Assembly: GCA_023055505.1 (NCBI GenBank)
Contig: JALIRH010000001.1
Span: 95,572,530 to 95,636,529, forward strand
Direction: 5' to 3'
Length of the DNA stretch: 64,000 nt
Origin: Callipepla californica brunnescens
Lineage: Eukaryota; Chordata; Aves; Galliformes; Odontophoridae
Part shown: positions 23,491 through 36,425 of the stretch, piece after piece
Numbering within the stretch: position 1 is the first letter of the stretch
Layout: every line of letters starts with the position of its first letter
Position numbers and translations under genes: made by a program
The notes under the pieces: model-generated
Seen by the model: the letters and a program-made list of their open reading frames with translations, nothing else
Database searches by the model: none
What the model was told of the DNA's origin: nothing

Positions 23491-24929
23491 ACAAAAACAT
23501 TAAGTTGTGACTTAGGTGAAGGACTTCCAGGAAATTCAGTTAAGGATGACATTCTACTACAAGTGCATGCTGTTGTTCCTGTCTCCGGTTTCATAAATGC
23601 ATCAGAGAGAACCATATAGTCTGCATTGTCTTGGTTTTGTCCATTGGAGTTCCTAACCATTTAAATGTGGTTTTCCTCTGTCTGAAGATATCCCATTGAT
23701 GAACTCCATGCATATAGTGGCTCATGTTGTATTAGCTGTAGGACAAGCCAGTTTGTCTCAATAACAGAACATTAACAACTTAGTGAAACCTATCAGCATG
23801 GAAATAATAGGGCCTTTCTATTTTTTTCCTGTTCGGTTTTTAAAAAAGAGATTTACTATGGAAACATTTTACTAAGAAATTCTATCTGATCTGGCACTCC
23901 TAACTAGTCAGCAGAGATCTCTCCTGACAAAGCAATGCTCATTTACTCAGATGCCTAAGCTGTTGTGAAGTTATTTTTAAAATTAGTAATTGTAGTACAA
24001 GGGAATCAGTTTGGCAGGGGAATCAGTTCACAGTCATGAAAGACCAACTCATCTATACAGTCTATCATCTGATGTTTTGGAGGCAGAATAAGTGTCTTTG
24101 ACAACACTCCTAACACTCCTTTGACAAGGAAACAAATCAGCCCAGTGTTAGAGCCAAACGATGTTTGGCTAAGAAACTTAGCAGAGTACTGCAGAAACTT
24201 GCGTCCAGTGACAGATGCATAGGAAATTAAGATCAGAAAAGATTCAATCCAAGTAAATTCCAGTAACATTTGAAAATCATTACAATCATCTCAGAGCAAC
24301 CAGGAACACTGTGCCAGTATACCATCCTCTCACTTAGCTTTCCTTCAGCTTCTCTTTTTTTCCTCCTCTTATTCTCTAAGATTGCTAATACTCAAAGAAT
24401 GACTCGGTAACTGTGAAGACATTCCTATGCATCCTGAATTTTGTTCCTATCAATTGGTTCTTTATGCCTCTCAGTAGAGGCCGGATGTTTGCAGTTGCTG
24501 GCAGCTGTTGTTCAGGGCCCAGCAAACAGCTGATAGACTGGCAGTGTACATTGAAAGAGTGCAGCCCAGAGCCTGGGAAAGGTCCTAATGCTGAATACTC
24601 TCAGCTCTGATGGGTAATTAGCTTAGTAAATGCAAGATTAGAGAACTAGCACCAAAGATAGTGCATCTGTCCTGTTTTTCAAAACTCAATTAATATTAGA
24701 AATAGTAATTCTTTCACAAGAAACATAAAGAGTTTTGTGAAAGAGACTTGTTGGCTTTCTTTACTGAAGAAATTATACTATAGTTTGGGCATCTCTGAGT
24801 TTTTTTCTTCTATGATGAATTAGTATATTTTTAAAAATTGTATTAAAAATACAGTCATATATTCTTGGCACTGGAACTTGTGGGTGCTGTGTATGTTGAA
24901 GCAAAACTCACAATTAACCATCTTTGAGG

Positions 24930-24942
24930 GTGTGTGTGTGTG
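24930..24942. repeat. (GT)n microsatellite
   Basis: Six GT repeats. Confidence 0.8.
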
Positions 24943-25155
24943 GTGATGCATGTAAGCAGTGTCTTCAAACAGTAAAACTTCACTTCATCTGTGAGAAAAA
25001 GTAGTGAGAAAAAATGTGATGTTTGTAAAAATTTGATTTAGGCTCCCATTTTCATTGTTTTGCATTTTCTGTAGAGTTTTCCAAGACCAAATGAAGTTTT
25101 GCGAGTCCTAAGAGAATTTTTCTGTAATATTCAAAAATCATCTGTATGCATGTAT

Positions 25156-25180
25156 GAGAGAAAGAGAGAGAGCGAGAAAG
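25156..25180. repeat. GA-rich microsatellite
   Basis: GAGAGAAAGAGAGAGAGCGA-type run. Confidence 0.75.
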
Positions 25181-26924
25181 AACACGTCACATCGTATTTT
25201 CAATATTCTGCATGTAAGCAGCTTCATTCAGCATCATGAAGTTATTGGAAATTCTGATCTGTGCACAGCAAGAAAACATCCTATTATCCTGACATGAACT
25301 TCCTTTAAATTCTGGCAGTGTTTTCATGAGGTGTTTCATGGATGTTTTAGGGAAAAAAGTTCATGTTTTCAACAAAGTTAAAAGAAAAAATGCTTTATTA
25401 CTCAAAATTCAAGGGTTTTAGTGGAACATTGATTTATTAGTTTACTTAAGGGAAGAATCTAGCAGTGGAGGTTGCACTAGTGAGAGTGCTTGCTCTTTCA
25501 CCAGAGTTCACCTGGTCACCCTAGAAATGTTGCAGTGTTTCTGTATCTAAAGTAAAATTAAGAAGTTAGGAAAAGAGATTCAGCCTTATAAATGAAGTAA
25601 TTTCACCTATTTCTCCCAGCTGTTTCCTGCTTCAAGTGTAGACATATACATTATAGATGTCTAAATTTAGATGAAGCAAGCTGTACATTGACTACCACCA
25701 GACATGTCCCATAACTCTTCCCGGAAATTTATCTTGTGACCTTCACGTTAATTTTAGCAATCAAAACACTCCAGTACATGAGCATGGTGATGAGAACTTA
25801 CTGAAATGCAGCAAGAACTTCACAGTTTACGCTACCCATCCTGTTTACATGCTTGTGTGAAAGCACAAGAAATTCCATCGTGCAAACAGCATGACAGTAA
25901 ATGAACTATTCACTGCTCCTTATCATTCCTGGAAGGCAGGTATCTGCATCAGTGCTTGAACTAGTGAGGTTTGTACTTTTTGAGTTAATTACTCCCAGCA
26001 GTATTTCCCAGGCAGGAGAAATAGCTTGTAAGTTGATAGTTTCTGCTGTATCGATTCATGAAATTATTCCAGGAATCCCTCTCCTTATCATAAAAAAAAA
26101 TCAAAATAAAAAACAGAGCAGGGTAAGTGTTTTACAGGGAAAGTACAGAGAAAATGCTAAGTATGTCTATCATACTCTAAGGTTGATTTTTCCATCAGTC
26201 AGCTCACCAACCCTTCTGCATCTAAGGCAGAAGTGGAGGAAGATGCAAAAGACTTTATAAAAGGCACACTTAAAAGACAAATGAGTAGAGTAATATATGA
26301 AGTAATAACTTCTTAGTTGCAAATTTCAGCTCTGGTAGGGTATTACGCTTTAGTGCACTTATATTCACAAGTCAGACTGCTTTGCCCGCTATTTGATTAA
26401 TAGTTGTCCCTAAACAACATGTGATTAAAATCACAAATGTCTCCACTCCAAATTTCTTTTCAAACAAAAGTAAGAAGAATCGCCCTCCTGAAAGGCCATA
26501 AGAATACTGACCATTATTAGTTTAAGTTGCAAAACGCCAGGGACATTACTGATTAGAAAAAGAGTGTCAGTTCATCTCTGCTTACAGGCTTATGTGCATG
26601 AAATGAAGAAAAAACTACAGAAACATTTTTATGTATTGCATGAATGATAACCATCTTTTTATAGTATTTCAGATCAATTTCTAAAGACTTTTGCTGTGAG
26701 TTGTGCTATGGGGAATGAGATGCTGCAGAATGTTTAGAAACACTTCCACAGTGGTTAGACCTTCTGAAGAGTTAAACCAAACTTTAAAAAAATGAGTAAG
26801 CAAAAGAGTAGAAAAGGAATCCTCTATCATCAAGTGTACTTTCTTTAACACAAAAGAGGAAGAATGCACTTTTTTCTGAGATAACCAGGAGTAAGGAGAC
26901 TGAGAACATACAAGTTAAAATATG

Positions 26925-26945
26925 CAAAATAAATAAATAAATAAC
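26925..26945. repeat. (AAAT)n microsatellite
   Basis: Short perfect AAAT tetranucleotide run. Confidence 0.85.
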
Positions 26946-28559
26946 AATAAACAATGAGTTTACTACTGGATTTGGAAAAATACACAAAACACAATTACTA
27001 CCCGAAGAAAAATAAAACATATAGAAAATGGCATTACATCATTTTCGTAAAAAATGCCAAAGGTGTTTCATGTGATTTAACTTTAATTTCCATTAACATA
27101 ATAGGTCAATATTTTTTGTTTTACATAATCCTATTTAGATTGGAAATATTCATTAGACTTCTTCAGAATATTCTTTCAAAAGTTTTAAGCTGTAGGCAGT
27201 CTAGAAAAAAAAACATGGTTATTACTGGGAATTATAAATTTTAATGAAGCAGTCTACAGCAATCTAACATTATGATGAGAATAGATTTTTCAAACAATAC
27301 TTACCTCACTTGAAGGATGCGTTTTTCTGTGCTGAGATAACTCCATATGGTATTAGGTCAGCTGGCTTTCTAGGCAGCTATTTCCACTGAATAATGAAAA
27401 ATTCTCTGGAAGCTTAGGGATTATAACATCAATGGAGCAAATAAAGACTCTATGGTCAAAATACTTAAATTTATAGTGACACAACCTTACACTCAACTTT
27501 ATTTATTCATTTATTTATTTAGCAACAGACTGTCAGTATTAAAATAAAATGAGGACAAGATTATAAAAAAGAAGAAACAAAAATCAGCACGAGTTGGTTA
27601 AAGAGAAAATCTTTAGATATTGTAGTAGAATTTCTATTTCTAGACTCTTACCATGTTTATTCCAAATCATTCTTGCCATTTAAAATGTCTGTTCTATGAT
27701 TTCCATTGAAATATATACAGAACAAACTATGACTCTTCAAGATATGAAAACTTCCACAGTAGACAATTGAATTTATAGTTGATGACGGCGAAGAACTTCA
27801 ACATTGTTGTTAAAATTTCACTAGAGTAAGACTCATTGAACTCTAAAAGAAATAAGGTATTTGTCACAGTTATACACGTAATTCAATTTACAGTTAATTT
27901 TGATCTGTATTTACCATTACAATCCTTCCACTTCTGTAATTTGATTTATTAAGATTTTTACCACCTGAGCTTAAATTTTGTGAATTGATTTTCCTCATAT
28001 CTGATCATGCCATAAGGATTTTCATTACCTTTTAACACTTACCTTTATGACAACATTATCTTTTAAAGTGTAGTATTGTACACAATATTCTATGTATGTT
28101 AAGCTACCAATTTAATGATGTTCAGACACTAGCACTGTGAGTTAGACTTTTTAATCACTTGAACTGGAACAAAAAGTACATTTTTGCTGTCAGGTCTTAG
28201 AAGAATGAGTTAATATGAACAATCAAATAGGTTTAAAATTGAGAATTAATATACACTTTATATCTTCTTCTTGTTTTATAGTGATTCCAGATACTACAAA
28301 TATTTTTTTTTCTTAAATACTGCATTTTTAGGAATGAAAATCCATCAGTAATCTCTTTTGTCCATTCTAAGTATTATCAGATTTCCTGTTTTTATTAACT
28401 ATTCCAAGAAAAATATATATGCACCAATGATGAGACTCTGAAAATCATTCCCTATCTGGGGCATGAATGCACAGTTTCTCTCAAATTTAATTAATGCAAA
28501 GTCACTAGTTCAAACTGGAAGTCTGAAAAGTGTTTCTGGGTAGAAATTTAAAGCACAAA

Positions 28560-28795
28560 ATCACAGAAGCTCAGAATCATAGGAGCTGGCAGGGACTTGT
28601 GGAATTCATCTAGTGCAGTCCCCTGGTAAAGCAGCTTCCGTGCAGCAGATCACACACAAAAAAGAGTGCCCACACGGGTCTTCTCCGGGGAAAGTCTCCA
28701 CACCAACTCTGGGCGTCTTGTTCTAGTGTTCTGCCCCTCACACAGGAAAGAAGTTCTTACCCATGCTGGTGTGAAACTTCGTAAATGCTAGAACA
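28560..28795 (-). mobile_element. CR1 3'-end fragment
   Basis: Starts with degenerate terminal octamers (TCACAGAAGCTCAGAATCAT), then AGGAGCTGGCAGGGACTTGT, and proceeds through the antisense 3' UTR to CACAGGAAAGAAGTTCTTAC. About 235 bp remain. It is strongly diverged and 5'-truncated. Confidence 0.8.
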
Positions 28796-31700
28796 ATATC
28801 AAATATGTCCCATTAGAAAAACTAGTTCTATTAGAATTTGAGGGTTATGTTAATAGTCAGCTCTGCCTTAAAAATCAAATAGAGCATTTAGATTTTCTGA
28901 TTCTTGCTAGCACAAACACACTTTGGGGATAGTCACAACATTTGTATTAAATACAGTGATTTTATTTAATTCTAACATTTATATTATAGTATAACAAAAT
29001 GTTAATACTGTATTTAACATTTTACAGCTGTTTTTTTTTATTCTTTTCTTTCAATTTTGTCCATGTATTTTGTATTTGAGGTGACATACTCTGAAGTCAC
29101 TTTGTTCTAGTCAGAAATTACACAGAAAATTTGATTATACGTGGAATTCTAAAGGTGAATTCTTTGGGCTTTTTAAAAATTCAAAATATAATTGATTTCA
29201 GAATATTATATTTCCAGTAGCTAAAAGTTCTAGTATCCAGACAGCACTGGGAAATATCCTATTCAATTAAACTGACTGAGTGTTTAAATATCTAGGGTAG
29301 ACATCTGCATCTTCAGTAAAATAACTTATTCATCTATTGTCCTCTTGCTCTCTTGAAATGTCCCTAAATGACCTAGGATTGAAAGTTTACATAGAAGGCA
29401 CTCACTTAAATATGACTTGCTTATCCTTCTTAGAGTGCAGGTATAGGTGTGACTGAGTGTACACAATAGATTACCAACATCTTCCCCTAATACTTCCCAA
29501 AGATTGAACCCACCCTTGTGTGGTATATGCTGTGGTACTCTCAACATATCAATATGATATGGATAAAGAGGTCTTGTATGCAACCACTGGAGATAGTGGC
29601 CTTTGACATGGACTTGAAATGCACCCATTTAGGGTGACATTCAGGAGAGCTGAATCCCAGAAATTAAGGTCAGAACAGAGAGACTATGTCAACACTATTA
29701 GATTAAAAACTCCCAAGCATTTCAATCTTGGCAAAAATAATTTTTTTTTAAGTGGTACTTTCTTTATGTTAGCTCAGGAAAGTCTGAAGCTGGGGTCATT
29801 CCTATAGATAGTGTTTGTGTGGATCTTGTTTTTTGGAAAAAAGGAGAATTTAGTAAGAGTTGTATATTCTGTGTAGCTTGTCTGTATACCTCAGATCAGT
29901 TCAGCTGCCCGCATCTGAACATGTGATGTTGATGTGCTCTGGTTTCAGAAAAGACCTAAAATGTGTGGATCTTCCATAGGTCTTGTACTGTGCCTGGCAG
30001 CTTTATGCAGCTCCTGTTTCTATCCAGGGATATTTTAAATGCTAATGAGTGTTGGTGTACAAGGAAATGAATTCTGCCCTAGATTTCCACTGAAAATAAT
30101 GCCAGGTTAAACTTTAAGCTGGCCATTCATTTATAAATGCATAAACTTAGATAAGTGTATATTGATGTTGACTCTAAATATTACAGAAGCTTAAATTTAT
30201 CTAAAAATGGAAATTCTTTGGATTGGAAGAATCCTCAAAACATTGATATAGATAAAGTAGAGATCAATAGTATTATTTTTATGTCATATCTTTATTATAT
30301 ATGCATATTTATGTATATCTGTATAAAGATATGTAGCATAACTGATTTCCTTAAAGGTTTTGGACAAATTATATTTATAGGTGGCTGAAATATTTCATAG
30401 ATATGGCTAGGTTTTATAGTATTCTCTTCTTCCAAAAAAAAAAAACCAAAAAAACATGATATATTCATTTGGAATGTGAGCTCAGGTTTGTATTAAGGCT
30501 ATGAATATTTATCAATAAGTAGATCATATAACAATTTCAAAGAGCTCTTTCTGGGTCAGGATATAACTAACTGCAGTTTCTAGTATAAAGTGATGAAAAT
30601 CCAATTCTTCATTTCCCATTAGTTTGAAAATGGTCAGCTGGTGGACGGTCAGCCTTGTTCAGCTAACAACTGACATGAAACAGTATTACAGATCCTGAAA
30701 ATGTTTTCACACTGTTCGCAGCTGTAATCACAATCTCTCTCTTGACTTGTAAGCCTTCATGCAGAACAAAGCTGCTGTGGCTGCTGCCTTTATACAATTC
30801 AAACTCTGATGTGCCAGACTTGGCATAAGCCTATCTCTTGTAAACATCAAAGACTTTCAAATAAAACAGCATTAGTGTTGTTTGGGATTTTCATGAGCAT
30901 TGCACATAAATATACATCTCTGACAATGTTATAGTTGCAATATGCTTCAGCATTAGTGACTGTTCTGATCCACAGGATCCTGATCTAGAGCTGATTTCTG
31001 ATTCATCCTAGTTAAACTGCCAGATTTTGGAAAGTGAGTTCATATCCAGCATTTGATTCAGAATCATATGAAAAAAGAAAAAACAAACACAAATCAAAAC
31101 AGATTTGTAACTGAATTTTACACGTTACTCTGACATCTTCCATGTGCGGCTCACTGTCTGTCTCATTCTCCCTCTACTTTTGTCTTCCAGGCTGTTTGCT
31201 TGATTGTTATATCTCCTTTCTCAGATAATAGACAAGAATCTATCCAGACATTCTGAGGGAGAGCATTACTTATAAATGGAAATTTTCCTGAGTGGACTGC
31301 CAAACATCTACATTTTGTTAAGTCTTTTGAAGTAAAAAGTTCAGGTGTATTTGGTCATTTAGAGCTTTTTTTCTAAATCTACCTATCAGAAACCATCTTA
31401 CGTGTGTTTATATTAAGGTTGTTTGTGCACACGTTTCTTAATGACTGATCAGAGTTCAGAATTTCCTGGAAATCACTTACCTTTCCAGTATGCACTGGCC
31501 TTTTGAAGTGGTAATATTAAAGGCCATGGTACAAAATACATGCACTACAGACTACAAAAAATGGTGGCATGTAGACGTCAAGTTTTGAAAAATTAAAAAT
31601 ATATGAATTATTTCTGTAATATACCTTTGGTTTTAATTTCTGTCTCTTGTTCCCAGTTCGCATCTCATTATGAAGATGAAGGATAGATGAAATATGATAA

Positions 31701-34700
31701 ACTCAGCAGATCTGCAATTATTAGAACTTCCCTGTTCTGGTAAAGGTTTTATGCCACTAGGTCTTCCTAGATCCAATCACGGTTTTAGCCTTTGTTCCAG
31801 TGAAGACAATTTATTTTGAGAACACAATTATCACTGATAGAATAATCACAGCTAGTACCATAAGCAAATGATGATGATAATAAAAATAATAAAGAACATT
31901 CACATTAAAAAAAAAAAATCCAAAATAGCCATCACAGAACTGAAGACAAATTGAGTGATCTGAAGAGCCCTTTTCTCACTTTGAGAAAATGGAGGCAGGT
32001 GCTTAGATTATGAGAAGTAGGTGTTTTACTAAAGCACAATGAACTGCTTTTCGCAAAATTTTACTACGTTATATACACCTGTACTTCCAGATGCATCGTG
32101 TTGTGGCAGATATGTCAAATAATCTTTAGTGTATCTTTGAGATTTTCTAATTCTGGGCAAAATTTTCACCATGATATTCCCATTACATATTAATCTAGAT
32201 CATATGCTTGTCAAATAATACTGAATTAACTTTGAACAGAAAAGAAAAAAAAGCAGATTTATGCAATATTTTAAGTATTTTTGTCTTTTCCTTCTTACAC
32301 TGATTGCATATTTTCAATTAAAGTTAATAGAAATACTAGTTTAATTAAAAAATAGGCCCAAGGATATAAATAGATACGCATGGAAATAGTTTTTCTGTAA
32401 TAAGCCTGACAGTTTTTTTCTTGAACATGCTCTTAATTCACCTTGTTTCCACTAGAACTTATTTTAAAGTATTTAACATATGGATATCCTTACTGCATTT
32501 CTTATGAGTAGCAGATGAATGAATGCTGGTGCATGATACTCATTTTGTAAATTGAATGGAAGTTATAAACTATATCATACTTATATGTCCATGCTACAAA
32601 CACTCTCATTGCCACGTATATACAACTGCACGTATGCATGGTGAATCAAAAATTGGTGAATTCAAACACAGTTTGTCACTGTATTTGTTGACACAAGATA
32701 ATTATATACAAATTTCAACTCTTGACTCGGCACAGAAAATTCTGAGAAATAAATATGGTAACCTCACTGCTTTATAAAAGATCAGTATCGGAAGATGATA
32801 GTTCCATTTATGACTGTTATCCTACTGCATGCTTATATTGAGTCAAATTCTGAGGGAAAAAAAAAAAAAAGAAGAAAAAGGTAGCCAGAAAGAAATGTGT
32901 GCCTTCAATTACTCAGAAGGGAAGCACTGTGTATAAAAGAAACACTGAAATATATGTGTAATATGATTTCTTCAAGAAAGCAGAGTTGTGGTCTTATTGA
33001 ATTCATGTTGGAATAAGGCAAAGAATGACAAAGTAATATTTAGACAGATTATGTCATGATCTGATATTTCCTGTTACCAGGGAAGAGACAGTTTTTTCTA
33101 CACTAAGTTCTCTTCAACCAAAGGTTGAGTTACCGTATCTTGTCCCCCAGAAGACACCATGAGCAACAGATGTTTTAAAATGCACATAATATTATTCTGA
33201 GATTTTTTTTAATAACTTAGAAGAAATCAAATATAGGTTTTATATATATGTAGCCTTAAGGTAGTGTACGTTTCTTCTGAGAATATAAAATGCTGATTTA
33301 AATAATAAAAATAATTTAGTTAACCTATTATTGTAACATTAGAGGTATATTTCCCTAATTTGTAACAGATTTCATCTTTAAAAAAAACAACTACAAATCC
33401 CTGCAAACATACCTGTGATGTGTCACATCACAAAACTGAATTGCTAGGATCTGTTGAGAGACCTTGTCCAACAGTCAAGAGTTTAGACAACATGAAATTT
33501 ATTTCGCAGTTACTGCATTAAAAAAAATAAGCAGATATGACACACTACAAAGCTAAGTGCTAAACAGAAGGTGTACATTTATCAGATTACTACTTGAAAG
33601 AGTGTTCTTTACATTATCTTTTAATATATATAACAATATCTTTTTAAAATCTATGAAGTCAGGATGTGTAAGAAATGCAAAACAAAAAGTCCCCATTATT
33701 CCTGAAATCTGTACCTTTTTATTTTATTTTCTTTCTCTTCCTCTTTCTTTGCCCTATAATACTATTGGTTTCATTCCTAGAAGTGTGATGTGTTTTATCT
33801 AAGGAGATGCATTGTTTTCAATGGTAAAAAGTTAGAGATGCTTTCACTATGAGAGAAAGGATTGAGTATGAAAGAAAGTAAACAAATATCATTTTTACAG
33901 GTGCCTTCTCCTACTCTACCTTCAATTTTCCTGAAAATTGATATTCAAACTAATAGCTAAGAACTAATAACTAAGAAGGAAAAGAAAAAAAAGTTTCAGA
34001 GGTGAAATAAGTATATGCTCATTTGAATATCTGGCTTGCAGTTCAGTGAAGTCTGAACTTCTTTTTGAGAAAAAAAAAAAGGGCTTGCAGCTCTCATAAA
34101 TAGGAAGCAACTTAGACAAAGGTATGTCACAGAAATTCTTTTTCTCTGCAAAGCAAGAATTATAAAATGGTAAAGCAAACAAAACCTATAAATCAGATGA
34201 TAAAAAATGCACACTATAAAAGAGTTGCTTCCTGTTTGGGAAGGAGCAATAGCTGAAATAACATGCACTCAGCTCTCACTACCTGTAGCAGGAATGACTT
34301 CAAAGAAATAGCTAAGCAGCCAGAGCTTAAAAGGAAGCATCTGACCGAATTTGTCAGAATTAGTTTCAACTTCTTGGATGGAGATATGCCACATGTACAC
34401 TTCATTTTTTGATTCCAGAAGGAAAGGAAATGTTTAGAAGGATCTTCTTTACCTGTTTGTTGACTCTGGAACAAGCTAATAATCTTCCTTTCATCTCTGT
34501 GATTCTAATAACTCTTGTTTCAGCTTTGCAAACAGAAATAGAAGTTACATGAGTTGTAAAAGCTTAAACTGAAAGAATATTTTAATAAAATGTACCTTTG
34601 CCATTTTCTCTTCTAAGGCAAATCACAGATGTATTTGGACTGGAGTTCAGAAGTCTGTGAACAAATATAAATAAGAATGCCAAAAACTCTATCATCTAAT

Positions 34701-35605
34701 AGCATGCAAAGGAGTCTTTTATTAGTATTATTTTATTTTTCACAGATGCCTGGAGTAGCTAGGCATTTCTTGCTCGTCTATTTCCCATTAGTTACTAATT
34801 TTTCTTTCCTTACTATCTTTCCTTCCATCTCTTGTTTTCTATCCTGTCTGGCTGTGACAGATCTTCCAAATTATATATCTGTTTCATGGAAACTCAGATG
34901 TTAGTATTCTCAGACAATCAAAGTGCCCATCCTTTATTAATTTGCATAATCTTATCAAATTCCTCGCCTTAAAAATTAAACTTATTCCTTCAGAGTTAAA
35001 AAACTGTGTTGTTGATCTGTGTGTGTGTTTATGTCTGTGCATATGTGTATGTCTAAATCCAGAGAGATCACCTATTAAAGAAGAAAGGTCTTCTGAGCTT
35101 TTCTAATTGACTTCTACTGTTGTAGACACTTTGAAAATTTATAAATAATTACTGTTAAAATTATACACTGGAAATACTGAGCCATAGCTTGTCTTCATAG
35201 CTGACAATCTTACTGAAACATTATTATACTACTTTATTATACTTATCTGTTCTTTCTTTCTTCGGACAGATATGATAAACTCTCAAAGGCAAGGGTTACA
35301 GACATTTTGCATTTTCCTGAAAGTTAGATCCCAAATCTGTTCCATTCTAGTTTAAAGACACTTTTTAAATATATCAACATATCTGTAACACCTATTATTT
35401 CTGTGATTTGAGTCAGGTTGAGGTAATAAACTGTACAGCAAAAATCTCCTGGAATCCCCAAACAGTTTCAATGTTCTTTGTAACTACATCCATACATCAA
35501 AATGCACCTCTTCCAAAGGCAGCTTTTAGAAATTAGGAGATTTTACTATAGAGTTTTTCAATAAAAATACAGGAGGGAAAAGATGGAAAATAATTTACGT
35601 TCTTT
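28796..35605. other. Largely unique AT-rich non-coding DNA
   Basis: Almost 7 kb without a recognised transposon or gene. Only A/T homopolymer runs (for example 30435-30445, 31907-31918, 32858-32871 and 34069-34080) stand out. Open frames are short and without motifs. This is the longest repeat-poor stretch of the window. Confidence 0.5.
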
Positions 35606-36425
35606 CACAGAATCACAGAATCGTAGGGGTTGGAAGGGAGCTCTAGAGATCATGGAGTCCAACCCCCTGACAAAGCAGCTCCCTAGCCCAGGTTGCACAG
35701 GTAGGTGCTGTCCAGGCGCGTTTTGAATATCTCCAGAGAAGGAGACTCCACCACCTCTCTGTGCAGTCTGTGCCAGTGCTCCATCACACTGTGAAGAAGT
35801 TTCCAAGCAGAACTTCCTATGCCTCAGTTTGTGGCCATTTCACCTTGTCCTATCACCACACATCACTGAGAAGAGTTTAGCCTCATCTCTTGGTCTCCCG
35901 CTCCTTAGATATTTATAGACTTGGATCAGATCCCCTCTGAGTCTTCCTTTCTCAAGGCTGAATAGACACAGGTCTCTCAGCCTCTCCTCATAAGGAAGGT
36001 GTTCCACACCCTTTACTATCTTTGTGGCCTTTCACTGGACTCTTTCAAGGAGATCCTGGTCTTTTTATTATAGGGGAGCCCAGAACTGGACACAGTACTC
36101 CAAGTGAGGCCTCACCAGGGCAGAGTAGAGGGGGAGGATCACCTTCCTTGACCTGCTGGCCATGCTCTTTTTACCCCACCCAGGATCCTGTTGGCTTTCT
36201 TGGCCACCAGAGCACACTACTGGCTGATAGCCAGACTGTCATCCAGCTGGACACCCAGGTCCCTCTCTTCAGCACTCCTCTCCATCAGGTCACCCCCCAA
36301 ACTGTATTGGTGCATACGGTTATTCCTCCCGCATATGGTTATTCCTCCCTAGGTGCAAGACTCTACTCTTACTTTTGTTAAACCTCATCTGGTTTCTTTC
36401 TGCCCAACTCTCCAGCTTCACAGCT
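35606..36425 (-). mobile_element. CR1 LINE fragment, 3' end plus C-terminal ORF2
   Basis: Starts with terminal repeats (CACAGAATCACAGAATCGTA), then GGGGTTGGAAGGGAGCTCT and GGAGTCCAACCCCC, a textbook antisense CR1 3' end. It runs about 820 bp into ORF2, ending where the minus strand encodes LESWAERNQMRFNKSKSRVL. A small tandem duplication near 36318-36346 repeats the GGTTATTCCTCCC segment. Confidence 0.93.
35830..36425 (-). pseudogene. CR1 ORF2 C-terminal remnant
   Basis: Minus-strand translation in several frames matches the CR1 C-terminal region: LESWAERNQMRFNKSKSRVLHLGRNN at the 5' side, then the segment for a co-linear decayed C-terminus. Frameshifts and stops break it. No RT catalytic box remains. 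Confidence 0.75.

Larger units (their letters stand above)
23491..28559. other. Largely unique AT-rich non-coding DNA
   Basis: Five kilobases with no recognised transposon or gene. Simple repeats only: GT run 24930-24942, GA-rich run 25156-25180 and AAAT run 26925-26945. The segment 24460-24610 is a little more GC-rich (CAGCTGTTGTTCAGGGCCCA and neighbours) but has no coding motif. Confidence 0.5.

Noticed and set aside
23100..23660. 186-codon minus-strand frame rich in Phe, Pro and Leu
   Set aside because: Produced by the purine-rich GGGAAAA tract and its decayed flanks. No protein motif.
25901..26260. 119-codon plus-strand frame in unique DNA
   Set aside because: No recognisable domain, low-complexity lysine-rich centre and no splice or promoter context. 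Length is compatible with chance.
36022..36381. 119-codon plus-strand frame
   Set aside because: Antisense shadow of the CR1 fragment at 35.6-36.4 kb.
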